From Trichuris trichiura (lineage: Eukaryota > Nematoda > Enoplea > Trichinellida > Trichuridae): DNA of 64,000 nt. Position 1 is the first letter of the stretch. Each line of letters opens with the position of its first letter. The notes beneath the pieces were generated by a model. The model ran no database searches and was not told where the DNA came from. It saw only the letters and a list, made by a program, of their open reading frames with translations. Below are positions 31,387-43,309 of this stretch, one piece after another. The DNA lies in assembly GCA_037903355.1 (NCBI GenBank), contig JBAJFE010000048.1, positions 248,001-312,000 of the forward strand, written 5' to 3'. The translations under genes and the position numbers were made by a program.

Positions 31387-31854
31387 ATGGCAATTATGTG
31401 GATTGTTACTATCCTTATTGCAGCATTTTGCGTAGTTCGTGGTTATCCTGCGGACGTTTCTGGTTCCATTGTTCAAGAACAACGTTCTCTAGGTCAGAAA
31501 AACAACGTAGTATCGGATGAGCTTGTAAAATACTTAGGTAACTGCTCCTTGATGGATGAATCTAATAGAGAAAGTTATACATGGCAGCTACCCAAGTACA
31601 TTCGAGTATGTCTGAAAATATTCGGTGGACTTGGTTTATTATCTTTAATCACATTGTGTGCATTCATTCTCCATCGACCTAACACAGACGTTGATAACAC
31701 CATGAAGTATAAAGTAAGCAACAGGTTTCGGAAAGAAATGATGGGAAGAGTACCACTATTTTGTGGGTTAGGGCCATTGGATTTCCGTGAAATTAACAAC
31801 TACAATTCTTATTCAATACAAGGATTACCCCTGCAAAAAGCTGACTTGAAATAA
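31387..31854 (+). CDS. small type I membrane protein, 155 aa, unknown function
   Basis: A single uninterrupted frame. Residues 1-19 look like a signal peptide (hydrophobic core IVTILIAAFCVV, cleavage near Gly19/Tyr20). The luminal part (20-70) has one N-glycosylation sequon, Asn52-Cys-Ser. Residues about 74-96 form a hydrophobic helix (VCLKIFGGLGLLSLITLCAF), followed by a basic, tyrosine/asparagine-containing cytoplasmic tail of about 60 residues. I do not recognise a family. AATAAA overlaps the stop codon (31849-31854). It is the most gene-like object in the window: acceptor before ATG, a signal peptide, one helix, poly(A) signal and no breaks. The start is set by the acceptor. Confidence 0.65.
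   Translation: MAIMWIVTILIAAFCVVRGYPADVSGSIVQEQRSLGQKNNVVSDELVKYLGNCSLMDESNRESYTWQLPKYIRVCLKIFGGLGLLSLITLCAFILHRPNTDVDNTMKYKVSNRFRKEMMGRVPLFCGLGPLDFREINNYNSYSIQGLPLQKADLK
31849..31854 (+). terminator. polyadenylation signal AATAAA overlapping the stop codon
   Basis: The last codons gaaataaag contain AATAAA together with the TAA stop; a very short 3' UTR would follow. Confidence 0.4.
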
Positions 31855-32098
31855 AGATTTAAGTAATAAGAATAGTTGTTGAACGATTATACTTGTCAAT
31901 TAGAGTATTACTTCGTACACTAGGTTTCTGCCGATAATCGTGAATGCATAAGTATTTACGCTGATTTTGTCTGTTACGAGTAAAGCTTGTCAGGTCACAC
32001 TGCTTGCATATCTCATTTGATCCGTCATCACCGATTTTCTCACCAACGTTAAATTTTGTAGTGATTCACAGAACTGCGATCCGCTCAAAGGTTTGCTT

Positions 32099-33303
32099 GG
32101 GTCTTTACGAAAGTGTCCCCTTCGGTAGTGCAGGCGGCAGCTTCAAAGGAGGCCAAGTGGGGATTAAGGGAGATTTTGTACACTGGCTTGCGCAATCAGA
32201 TTATCAGGCTAGCGGTGAGGAATTTCTGGTGGCAACATCAGAGAGTAATAGGGGAACTTCTCAACATAGCCCCCCCGGAAGTAGCAGCGGCAGTATCAAG
32301 AAGCAATACGCGACGATACTGCGTAATGAAGCGTGATTAGCGGAACAACGAGAAGGACGTCTTACTGTGGATAACTGAACACATGCAGAGCATTTGGCAC
32401 GGGGAGCACAATGGAGCATCAGTGGCACATGCAAGAGGTGCGGTTATTGACCTGCAGAATACCTGCCGAGGAATTCAATTACTGATCCCTGTAAAAGAAT
32501 GCAGGTGAGGGAATCAAACAGCTGCACACAGATTGCTGGCACTGGGAGCACAATGAAGCAGCAGCGGTGCATGCGGGGGTTCAGTTCGTAATTCGTAGAA
32601 AACGTCAAAAATCAGCGATCTGAACCGCGTTGCGTCTAGGTAGACGGCGTGAAGCTCATTCCGCGTTATGTTTCTGTGAAAGACCGTGGATGCATCGCCT
32701 GCGCCGGTCTCCCTGCCCCGGTGAACGGTATGCTCTTTTGTTACTGTTATTTTGTCTATGCGCGTTACTATCATCAGATTGAACCTGCCCTGAGTGACCG
32801 AACTGCCTGCGACAGTTGCTTCCCCCAGTGAATGGTATATACGCTTGTTTTACATTTACTTTCACTGTACACGTTACTCAGACGTTGTCACTCAGCCGCC
32901 CAAACGTCAGCGAAATGCAGGACCCTTTCTGGCAAGCCTGCCCGTAATTTGTTGTCTTCGTTAGACAGCATGACGATTACCCATTTTTGTCCTCGTCCAA
33001 ATCTGAGCCAAGACACACACCTTATGTTTAGGCTTAGGCTTAGGCTTGGGCAGGACAGGATGGCCGGCAGACCTACAGTACAGCTGGGGTGGAATGGTTA
33101 CACGCAGCGTTACCAGCGGCAGACGTTTCATTGTTACCTTAGTAACTGCTACTCCGCTTTGACGTTGCCGCTAGAAATTCTTTCGCGCTAATGTGATAAT
33201 CCAACTACGAAAGCTATTGTACATAATTTTTCCATTCTCCACTTGACCTCTTTTGCGTATGCCGCCGCCACTTCCTGGGGGGAGGACTGTTTTGAGAAGA
33301 CCC
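32099..33303. mobile_element. long-inverted-repeat element with TTAGGC repeats, copy 2
   Basis: It starts gggtctt (32099) and ends aagaccc (33303). The arms match those of 9201-10290: cttcaaaggaggccaag at the left, and cgtgatt-type gacgttgccgc, gcgctaatgtgataat and cacttgacctc at the right. Three TTAGGC units are at 33028-33045. The interior holds a diverged direct repeat (gggagcacaatg, about 32400 and 32547) and the gtgaacggtatgc / gttactatcatcagattga block shared with copy 1. No transposase recognised. Confidence 0.7.
33028..33045 (+). repeat. telomere-type repeat (TTAGGC)3
   Basis: Three tandem TTAGGC units in the right arm, at the position equivalent to 10015-10032. Confidence 0.85.
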
Positions 33304-33480
33304 TTATTAGGTATTAAGGGAACAATGGAACATAGGCCAGTGGTAACGGTGTCTTTCACCAATCCCCCTGGTGTCCTACTCTAGGTTTGCTAACCATCCT
33401 GTCCTGCCCTAGCGTAAGCCTAAGCCTAAACATAAGATTTATGCCTCATATCAGCAATACGATTTATTGTCTGGCCCGTT
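33304..33480. repeat. left-arm fragment of the TTAGGC element family
   Basis: Matches 9357-9470: aagggaacaatg, accatcctgtcctgccc and two gcctaa units (33418-33429). It directly abuts the right end of copy 2, so it is a truncated tandem neighbour. Confidence 0.6.
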
Positions 33481-33572
33481 GATGGAGTCTGAAATAAATT
33501 GAAGCAAATGCTCTACCAACAAATGGATAAACAATTATTAAGGAAAAAATTTAGAGCAAGCATTTAGCAGAC

Positions 33573-33615
33573 TTGGAACTTTCAGGACCATTCTTGTCCC
33601 GCCGTCAGCGATGAT
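33573..33615 (-). ncRNA. degenerate hammerhead at the 3' end of PLE-B
   Basis: Minus strand: CTGACGG (last A of the box changed to G), stem II GGAC/GTCC, GAAA, AGTTCC. Sense to PLE-B and just beyond its C terminus. Flanking ttaataattg and tgttggtagagcattt match the palindromic element at 51.5 kb, so both belong to one subfamily. Confidence 0.6.
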
Positions 33616-33628
33616 GGTAATGTAAGCT

Positions 33629-35128
33629 TTAATCCAATGATAGGGTATTTATAGGCCGGGGACGGGCGCCAGTCAGTATGGAACAACAACCCGTTTTACT
33701 GATAACAGATGTCAATATCGAGCTGACCACCACCCCTTTGTCACGGTTAACAGAAACGTTATTACGAATAAACAAGGACTCCTTTATTTGCCTAAGGCAG
33801 AAAAGGCTCTCGCGGCAAATGATAGACGGGTGCAGGTCGAGTGGGCATTGAGAGGAATGCTCAGCGACCGCAGAGATGTTTTTCGCCTTTTCCATGGCTT
33901 CTAGGATCGAAAGACGGGGGTGTCTAGTAGTGGTAATTTTCTTGGACGTCCTCGTCGTTTCCTGTGTATCCCGTTCAATTCTTCTTCCGCGCTCCGGTAA
34001 CTGTTGAGCGCCTTCATGTGTTCGGTAAATCTAGCAAATAAAGTGTTGCCCGTTTCTCCTACGTAGGAGGCGTTGCAATCCCATTTAATCACATAAACGA
34101 CTACCGGTCTTCGCTGAAACGGAACTTTGATCTTATCGTTCCGGACTAGAGAACGTAGGTTGGGGAAAGACTTGAAGGAGATGCGGTATCCGTGCTGGCG
34201 TCCCAAGCGTTGCAGGTGTTTCCCCAAGCCGACGTAGTAAGAAATCGTGATGACTGGCCAGGGATCCCCCTCATTATTTGGCCTGTTGGTAGGTGGGTTT
34301 AACCTTCATGCTATGGTCGAAGTAACGAAGGATTTTGGGTAACCGTTTTTCTCCAACGTCATTGCAATGTGCTGTAACTCAGAATTTAAGAACTCTGGGT
34401 CACGGACTGCGACGGCGCGGTCCACCATCCCTGTGACGACACCTCTCTTCACTGACATCGGGTGGTGTGAGGAGAAATGCAGGTATCTGTCTGAACGTGT
34501 TGGTTTCCTGTACACTGTTGTTCTTAAGCTCGTAACTTTTCGGTGAACCAACACATCCTGTAAGGGAAGATTCCTGCTCACTTCCCTTTCGATTGTAAAG
34601 GTAATTTGTCCCGGGAAAATCGAGCTCAGGTGCTTCAAAAGAGCTTCCTTCTGCCCTTTTTTAACAATAGCAAAAATGTCGTCGACGTAACGCTTGAACA
34701 GACGGGGAGTCCAAGCGTTGTTCGTCCCTTCGAAGGCTTTCTCTTCCAGCTGTTCCATAAATAGTCCAGCGAGGACCGGAAATAGTAGACTTCCCATTGG
34801 TGCCCCCTCGTTCTGTCGGAAGAAACTTTCTTGGAACCTGAAGTAGTTTCCTTTACACATACAAAACGAGACTAACTTAACTATTTGGAAAGGATACAGC
34901 TTGGTTCTCTCAACTAAGCTGGAGTCCTTGTCCAATAGGGCCTGCAGTCTGTTGAGGATGTGTGCGATGGGAATGCCGGTAAAGAAGTCCCTCACATCAT
35001 AAGTTACTAAAAAATCCGTTTTTGAGACGTGGAAAGATCTTAAAGTGGAGCAAAAGTCCTTGTGGTTGGTTAAGTGAGAACTCCTCCCTCCGGTCAGTGG
35101 CTGGATGATACCTTTGAGGTACTCACAA
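33629..35128 (-). pseudogene. Penelope-like element B: RT and GIY-YIG, 5' truncated
   Basis: It reads leftward from GEYLKGIIQPLTG-like sequence at about 35126, through FLVTYDVRDFFTGIP (35015-34970), EGAPMGSLLFPVLAGLFMEQ, the catalytic KRYVDDIFAIV (34705-34670), FTIEREVSRNLPLQDVLVHR and SSHHPMSVKRGVVTGMVDRA, to 34306. After a break comes GGKHLQRLG-like MGKHLQRLGRQHGYRI, then the GIY-YIG domain (VVVYVIKWDCNASYVGETGN, about 34120-34050; FARFTEHM). A stop and shift lead to the C-terminal LRQIKESLFIRNN and VNRDKGVVV (33790-33720). Nearly intact RT from YDV onward. The 5' end is cut at the junction with an inverted copy. Confidence 0.87.
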
Positions 35129-35516
35129 TGGGAAGTCCACTATCTCCGGTCCTCGCTGAACTATTTATGGAACACCTGGAAAAGATAGCCTTCGAAGGGA
35201 CGGACAACCCTTGGACTCCCAGTCTGTTCAAGCGTTATGTCGACGACATTTTTGCTATTGTTAAAAAAGGGCAGAAGGAAGCTCTTTTGAAGCACCTGAA
35301 CTCGATTTTCCCGGGACAAATTACCTTTACGATCGAAAGGGAAGTGAGCAGGAATCTTCCCTTACTGGATGTGTTGGTTCATCGAAAAGTTACGAGCTTA
35401 AGAACAACAGTATACAGGAAACCAACACGTTCAGACAGATACCTGCATTTCTCCTCACACCACCCGATGTCAGTGAAGAGAGGTGTCGTCACAGGGATGG
35501 TGGACCGCGCCGTCGC
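35129..35516 (+). pseudogene. Penelope-like element C: RT fragment, head to head with B
   Basis: Plus-strand open frame starting MGSPLSPVLAELFMEHLEK right at the junction, with catalytic KRYVDDIFAIV (35233-35265), FTIEREVSRNLPLLDVLVHR and KRGVVTGMVDRAVA. It is nearly identical to PLE-B in this stretch, so the pair is recent. It stops abruptly at 35516, where Tigger coding sequence begins. Confidence 0.85.
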
Positions 35517-35935
35517 AGGTCATGGACATGGAGAATATTGCCAAGGAGTTGGGAGGTGAAGGTTTCTCTGACATGATAAAAGACGATATCAGGGAAAACA
35601 TAGGCAATAGTGGAGAACCGTTCACCAACGAAGAACTTGAGGAACTGATGCAATCACCTACGGGCAACGATGACGACGACGACGACGACGACGTTATGGA
35701 ACATACAAACGCTCAGACACCCTCGGATTGGACGCTGCAAAAACTGGCCAGTATTTTCCGGCAAGCGCAGGTCCTGAAGGATATGACTGCTGACTACGAT
35801 CTTTCCATGGAACGTAGCATCATGGTTACATGAGGAATAACGGCTTCGTTGAAGCCGCTACAAGATTTATTCAATAAAGCGAAGAAAAGGCAGATGCAGC
35901 TCCCTATAACGATGTTTTTAAATAAAGGCAGGCAG
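35517..35935 (+). pseudogene. Tigger-family transposase C-terminal fragment
   Basis: MENIAKELGGEGFSDMIKDD and FTNEELEELMQSPTGN, a run of eight Asp (35669-35692), then LQKLASIFRQAQVLKDM and DYDLSMERSIMVT before TGA (35831-35833). The frame after the stop (GITASLKPLQDLFNKAKKRQ and LPITMF, to about 35925) continues the family pattern, so the stop is a nonsense mutation. The host of the PLE-C insertion; its 3' terminal sequence is at 36391-36543. Confidence 0.7.
35670..35692 (+). repeat. GAC microsatellite in coding remnant
   Basis: Seven or eight GAC/GAT units encoding a poly-Asp tract inside the Tigger C-terminal fragment. Confidence 0.8.
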
Positions 35936-36390
35936 CTGCGGAGCCTAACATTTTAAGGCAAGAAGTTTTGCTATCAACAAGTTCAGGAAACCGTAGGACT
36001 GGCTGCTCTCCAGGCGATCTGCGCCCACCTACAGAAAGTGGGTAAATTGATTCATGACGCCCCAAACGTTTCTGCCGTAGACGTTTTGCTCTATGCGAAT
36101 GTGTTCTGTGTGATGTTCACTATTTCTGCTTAAGTGCGCCAGTGTATTTTATATTTCTCTTGCTGTGTACGCAGTCTGCGCACCAGTACATCGCTTAGAT
36201 CATTAAAGCAAGGCGTTTCCCAGGCGTTTAAAGAGGGAGCATCTTACTTTCATCCCTTCTTGTATCTAACGGCCTGGACTCCGACGGGTAACCCCCTTGG
36301 ACATGCGCAGTTTCATTGATGTCTTTGTCTCGTAGCTAGATTCTGTAGTACCAAGCTTTGAAGGGTCACTAGGTATGATAACCGTTCTGG
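35936..36390. other. stretch without a recognised gene
   Basis: Between the Tigger C-terminal remnant and its putative 3' end. A short open frame (36134-36319) has no domain. Confidence 0.35.
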
Positions 36391-36543
36391 AAGGAATTCA
36401 AGGGGACTGGACGAAATACGCAGTTAGAATATAAGCTATTTAGCCTTTTTCATAAGGTAGCCCATATAACGCGGAAATCAACTTAACGCGGTAAAACGCT
36501 CAAAAGTTTGGACGAATTAATCGCAGATAACAGGGGCCGACTG
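36391..36543 (+). mobile_element. 3' terminal fragment of the 6861-type Tigger element
   Basis: Inverted relative to 6861-7015 and closely similar: ggacgaaatacgcag, ataagctatttagcc, ataacgcgg, cttaacgcggtaaaacg, and the terminus ...cagataacaggggccgactg. The adjoining ctggaaggaattcaaggggac equals the coding end seen at 7005-7020, so both copies share the same internal joint. Confidence 0.65.
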
Positions 36544-37065
36544 CATATGAACATGGGCAGTCAAGCAATCACAGTTCTTCTAACGAAGATACGATGTTAA
36601 GTGCGAAGAAAGGCATAGGGAAAGCTAACGAAAGATAACAGATGACAATTAAGTTACAAGCGAGCAAGGAAGCAGTTCATGCTTCCTAGAACCTATGCGC
36701 AGTCCGTTCTACCCCTGCCTGCCTTGCGACGCAGTTCAGTGGTCGATGTCTGCGTATTTTTCTTTCAAATTTGTTGAATTACCGTCACCTGACTATAGGC
36801 CACTATTGCTAGCCGATGCTCCATTCGTAAACGGCAAACGTCATAGTGAAAGGTCTACTGATTCCATGTTTGTGGTAACTGCTAAGGAGAGACTACATTC
36901 CCTCTATCACAGAAATTCTAAAACTTTATGAGAATTCTCTGCAGAATTTTGCTGCCGCGGCTGTTGGCGCACCATCGATGGTGGCCTGCTGCCATAGTTT
37001 TTTCGCATATGTGAATCGATTTCTCCTGATACCTGGCAAGTTCACTGCATTAGTCACTAGCAGTA
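36544..37065. other. stretch without a recognised gene
   Basis: One 78-codon open frame (36695-36931, +) without domain. No shared repeats seen. Confidence 0.35.
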
Positions 37066-37600
37066 TTTAGTCAAGAAAAAGATTAACAAACCACTGAGCT
37101 AACCACACTTGCTCATGACCATAGTGAGTAACAAAACTAAAAGTGAATCTCCCTGATCTGATGATTCCACAGCATCAGATCAGAACACTTTTCAAGCCTT
37201 AGACATACTTTCACTGAAAGCGCGTAGAAAAGAAAAACTTTGCTGCTAATTGGAAATTCAAAATATAAGTCTGCTAGTTCACAATAATAAGATTGGGCTC
37301 GTAGGGAATGAAATCTTCGGAACATGACTGATAATTTGCAAGCTAATTCAACCATTCCTGGACCAATAGCGTTTTGCTTCACCAGTATTTTTGCAACGTG
37401 AACAGCAATGATAACATGTAAAGGTGTGCCGCCGCCTGTGTGAACCGTCAGCACTCTTATGCTGGTCTCTCTGATAACCTTTCTGCGATCGGGATAATTC
37501 TGTCAGAATTCCTCTTATGTGATTCCCAACGGCCCCGGACGGGGTTCCCATCGCCCCGGGGGGCGTTATCGCCCACTTTGAGAACCTATGCCCTAAGCGT
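37066..37600. repeat. dispersed hAT-like non-autonomous repeat, copy 3
   Basis: Matches 21841-22376 along its length and 3050-3210 at its right end. It cuts PLE-D shortly after GLGELVKRLGHR, so it inserted into that PLE, and its terminus ...tttgagaacctatg borders PLE sequence directly. Confidence 0.7.
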
Positions 37601-38660
37601 TTGACTAGTTCACCAAGTCCTGTGGAGTAAGGTTGGGTAACCAGAGGAGCCAGTTCTTCTGGTCGGGTAATCTTCAGCATATCTATCCTACGTTGTCTTG
37701 TCTACGTCATGAAGGCTCTAGGATAGCCGTTAACATGAAGAGTTCTCTTGATATGTCTTAGTTCTGCTTCAAGAAATTCTGCGCCACCAACGCTCAACGC
37801 ACGGTCTGCTGAAGTATGGATGGTGCCCGTGGACACTGATGAGGATTGGTGGGAGGAAAAATGAAGATACCGATCAAAGTGGGTTGGTTTACGGTAGACC
37901 ATGGTCTTTGAAACATCAGCCGTTCGAACGACGAGTGCATCAAGGAATGATAGCTAGTTTTGGTTCTCTTTCTTCATGGTAAACGAGGTGTGATGTGGGA
38001 AAAGGCTATTCAGGTATTCGAAAAGTCGTTCTCCCTTACCTGTCTGTATGATATCAAAGATGCCATCGACTTATCGTTTGATAAACCGGGAACTACAGGA
38101 GCTTCTGTGTTGGTACATGCTTTGTCCTTTAGATGTTTTATGAAGATCTGAGCTAAAATGGGGAGAGTGGACTTCCCATTGGAGCTCCATTTTTCTGAAG
38201 GAAGAAACTATTTTGGAACCTGAAGTAGTTTCCTTCCTTCATGCGAAAGGATGCCAAATTAAGGATATAAAATGGGTTAAGCTTCGTCCTCTGCGTAAGA
38301 GTTTCATCTGCGTCAAAGTGATTTTATAGGACCTTTACCGTTTGTGCCATGCACATGCTGGCGAAGAGGAAACTGACATCGTAACTCACTATAATATCAG
38401 TGAGGGCTGTGCTAAACTGTCTGATCTCGGCGCAGAAGTCCTTACTGGTTCTTGTGTGGAACGACCACCCACCCGTAAGCGGCTTTAGTGTAGACTTCAA
38501 GTCTGAGCACAAGCTGGATGTTACGCTGTTGACGCTCGAGACCATTGGTCTTCTGGATCTTGCGAAGCCCATGCAGTTCAGGGCATTTGCTGTTGCTGAT
38601 GAAATAGATTTGTCTCCCAAGGGCAGCTGGCAGGGACCGCAGCTGTCAGCTCTTTCTTGA
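37601..38660 (-). pseudogene. Penelope-like element D: RT region, decayed
   Basis: Minus strand: NCMGFARSRRPMVSSVNS (38580-38525), STLKPLTGGWSFH and DIIVSYDVSFLFASM (38415-38350), then decayed LAQIFIKHLKDKA (38160-38120), MVYRKPTHFDRYLHFSSHQ (37902-37846), ELRHIKRTLHVNGYPRAF, and YSTGLGELVKRLGHR (37640-37595). The RYVDD box is not recognisable and several frames are needed. The GIY-YIG part is lost where a hAT-like repeat inserted at 37600. Confidence 0.75.
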
Positions 38661-39540
38661 GCTATCGAACCTCAGTCCAACTTCGTCAGTCAGACGGTGG
38701 AACGAGTGCTCAGCTGATATACCGCAACTGCGACGCACCAACAAATCAGCGAAAACGAACAAGCAAACGGTATATATCCGCCGGGTATTAAACGACACGG
38801 GTTTTCGCCTGTTTATTTATTACGCATGCATGGAGACAGTCGAAAAATGGTTTATTCCCCGTTGAATGTAATAAGAAAACGTAAGAAGTGCCTTTTGATC
38901 TGCCTGTCTCTTTAAACTCCATAAGGCTCTTGAGAGTGACGACAAGGGAAGGCGTTTCCAGAAGCTTTGTTTAAAACTGCTTCAGAAAGGAATGTCTTGG
39001 GAGGTCAATGAAAAGTGTTATGGCGGGATATTTCTGACTTAAGCTGGGGTCGCTGGAATGTAGCCTTATCGTTGCATAAAGAAACCGCTTGAAATAAACG
39101 CAACATTGTCCTTAGATCACACTTAATCATTTAAGTAGTGACTGTTGGCAGGTGTGCGTACACCTGCCAAAGGTTATGTTGAACTGATTATAAGATTCCA
39201 CTTACAGCACTTTTCAAGGCTGTTAATAAATAACTGAGCACCAGCACCTGGTTGTCGCTCAACAGTTCGCTTTTACTGGTTTATCCGTTTAAAGCACGAA
39301 ATAACACAACATCGAGTTTTGGCACATGGAGAAAGAAATGTGCCACCTATTGGGTAATCATTTTCAGACAACCAAAGGATAAAGGCTAGACCTGAACTGA
39401 AACGAAAAACGGGTAACAGTAAGGATGTGAAAGGGGCTCGTGCACTAATGACGGCATACTTGCTGGAGGATACTTAGGCAAGCACTCTAGAGCACTTTCG
39501 ACACAGGATAGCGACGAATGTATTAGTTGTTTTAGAAGTA
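38661..39540. other. unassigned sequence between PLE-D parts
   Basis: It separates the RT portion from the N-terminal portion. It may be an insertion, but I recognise no terminal repeats or coding motifs. Confidence 0.3.
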
Positions 39541-39549
39541 AGAAAAACG

Positions 39550-41864
<2,315 letters not shown>

Positions 41865-42138
41865 GGAAGTACTACACGTTTAAATGTTTTATTGACGAAA
41901 TTTTCGGGAATCACCGATTCCCGTTTTCAGCGCGTAATGAATGGCACGTTACTGGACACACTGATTACTTCAAAGGACGGAATTCTTGGGGCGTTTTAAG
42001 CGTGGTAGACCATTAAAAGCGGCAGAAAGGGCAGACGGAGGGAAATGTAATAGAAACCAGAGCACGGCGGTTTTTGAAAAAACAAAAATATGTTAGGTTT
42101 CTTTTACGGAATGCATGTCCCGTTGGAAAATTTTAATT

Positions 42139-42180
42139 TTTCCAGAGCTTTCGGGTCGAACGCGACCCGAGCTATGATGT
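42139..42180 (-). ncRNA. degenerate hammerhead (box lost)
   Basis: Minus strand: stem II CGGGTCG/CGACCCG, GAAA, AGCT, C, TGG intact, but the CUGANGA box is replaced by atagct. Not expected to cleave. Confidence 0.55.
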
Positions 42181-42227
42181 AATCGGTTATTAAATGATGT
42201 AATCACGGAATGCAAAATTTTAATTTT

Positions 42228-42268
42228 TCCAGAGCTTTCGGGTCGAACGCGACCCGACTTGAGCGGTA
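42228..42268 (-). ncRNA. degenerate hammerhead (CTCAAGT box)
   Basis: Minus strand: ACCG, CTCAAGT in place of CTGAAGA, stem II GGGTCG/CGACCC, GAAA, AGCT, C, TGG. Two changes in the box. Confidence 0.55.
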
Positions 42269-42302
42269 TTAAATGATGTAATCACATCATTTACATAATT
42301 TA

Positions 42303-42343
42303 ATACCGCTGAAGACGGGTCGCGTTTGACCTGAGAGCTCCGG
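42303..42343 (+). ncRNA. degenerate hammerhead (GAGA for GAAA)
   Basis: Plus strand: ACCG, CTGAAGA, stem II, then GAGA, AGCT, C, CGG. A single core change; inverted partner of the two minus-strand copies. Confidence 0.6.
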
Positions 42344-42502
42344 AAAAGTTAAAATTTTCCAACGGGACAAGCATTCCGTAAAAGAAACTTAACAAGAAAC
42401 TCCCCCGTCCCATACCAAGAAATTGCATCTACAAAACAAAAATAGTGGGAAGTGGGGGAACGGGGTAATCTTCTGGTTCCAAGAAACCGTCGAACAGAAT
42501 TA

Positions 42503-42674
42503 CAGTAAAACCAGCGAAGTTGACCACTCCTACATGGTGACCACCTCGCTAAAGCTGACCGAATTTTGGCCAGTTGATTTGTATGCACGTTAGCTGAGCC
42601 ACTTATACCCGCTTTCTATATGTTGACCAGTTTTCCCCAGTCCGTTGGGTGATCAACTTACGGGGGTTTTACTA
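42503..42674. mobile_element. Tigger-type MITE, 172 bp, TA duplication
   Basis: The termini cagtaaaaccagcgaagttg and ...cttacgggggttttacta are inverted repeats, with TA at 42501-42502 and 42675-42676. The homologous right arm of the large inverted repeat carries the empty site aaaattattttccc, directly supporting the insertion. Confidence 0.88.
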
Positions 42675-42682
42675 TATTTCCC

Positions 42683-43290
42683 CAGTGCAGGTAAATCTCG
42701 TAAAAGGCAACAATTTGTGACCCTGACGATGTCGGCCCAAGAATCGCTCACTGCGACTTTAGTGTCCCTGTTAATGTTTGAATTATATTTTATATAAGGT
42801 GCTTCTTTTATTTTCCTAACCATAAATTGGCTCTCTTCATAGAGCATCTTCGCCAGCAGTTGGCCTACACATTGCACTGCATGCTGTGCTGCTGCTGACG
42901 TCTGAGCAGCCTGCTCCATCGCGTCGCGCTGATCAGGTAATGGCGGGTGTCCACGTGATGTATTGGAGGGTTCTCTGTTCAGTCGGTTAACTGCATTCCT
43001 GTACGGCGTTAAGGACTTCATGTGCTCCTGAAACTGTGTGCTAACGTATTACCCGTTTCCCCAGTATACAAGGCCGAACATTCACATTTCATTTTGTAAA
43101 CCCTTACAGGGCACGTGTCCAATGGTATCTTATCTTTGTCGTTGCGTCGAATGGAACAGAGATTACGGTTTCCTTTAAACCAGACCTTGAAGCCCATCTC
43201 GTTTTTAAGCCGTTTAATTTTTCCGCCAAGGCTTGCGTAGTACGGCAACTTGAGCCTCGATCTTGAAGCAGGTATTTTCTTTCTTGTTCA
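42683..43290 (-). pseudogene. Penelope-like element E: GIY-YIG and C terminus
   Basis: Minus strand: LPYYASLGGKIKRLKNEMGF (43255-43190), IRRNDKDKIPLDTCPVRVYK, then the GIY-YIG core KCECSALYTGETGNTLAHSF (about 43095-43035), EHMKSLTPYRNAVNRL, and the tail FMVRKIKEAPYIKYNSNINR (about 42830-42770) with SWADIV. One frameshift between the nuclease and the tail. No RT; truncated where it meets the inverted copy F at about 43300. Confidence 0.85.
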
Positions 43291-43309
43291 CATCATCCGC
43301 GACATGTCA

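Larger units (their letters stand above)
42091..42432. mobile_element. palindromic hammerhead element, 342 bp, 12-bp target duplication
   Basis: The 12-mer aaaacaaaaata is at 42079-42090 and 42433-42444; the homologous right arm (about 44115-44130, inverted) has the sequence once. The interior is two inverted halves (ttaggtttcttttacgg against ccgtaaaagaaacttaac), with the left half partially duplicated. It contains three degenerate hammerheads: minus at 42139-42180 and 42228-42268, plus at 42303-42343. Confidence 0.8.
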
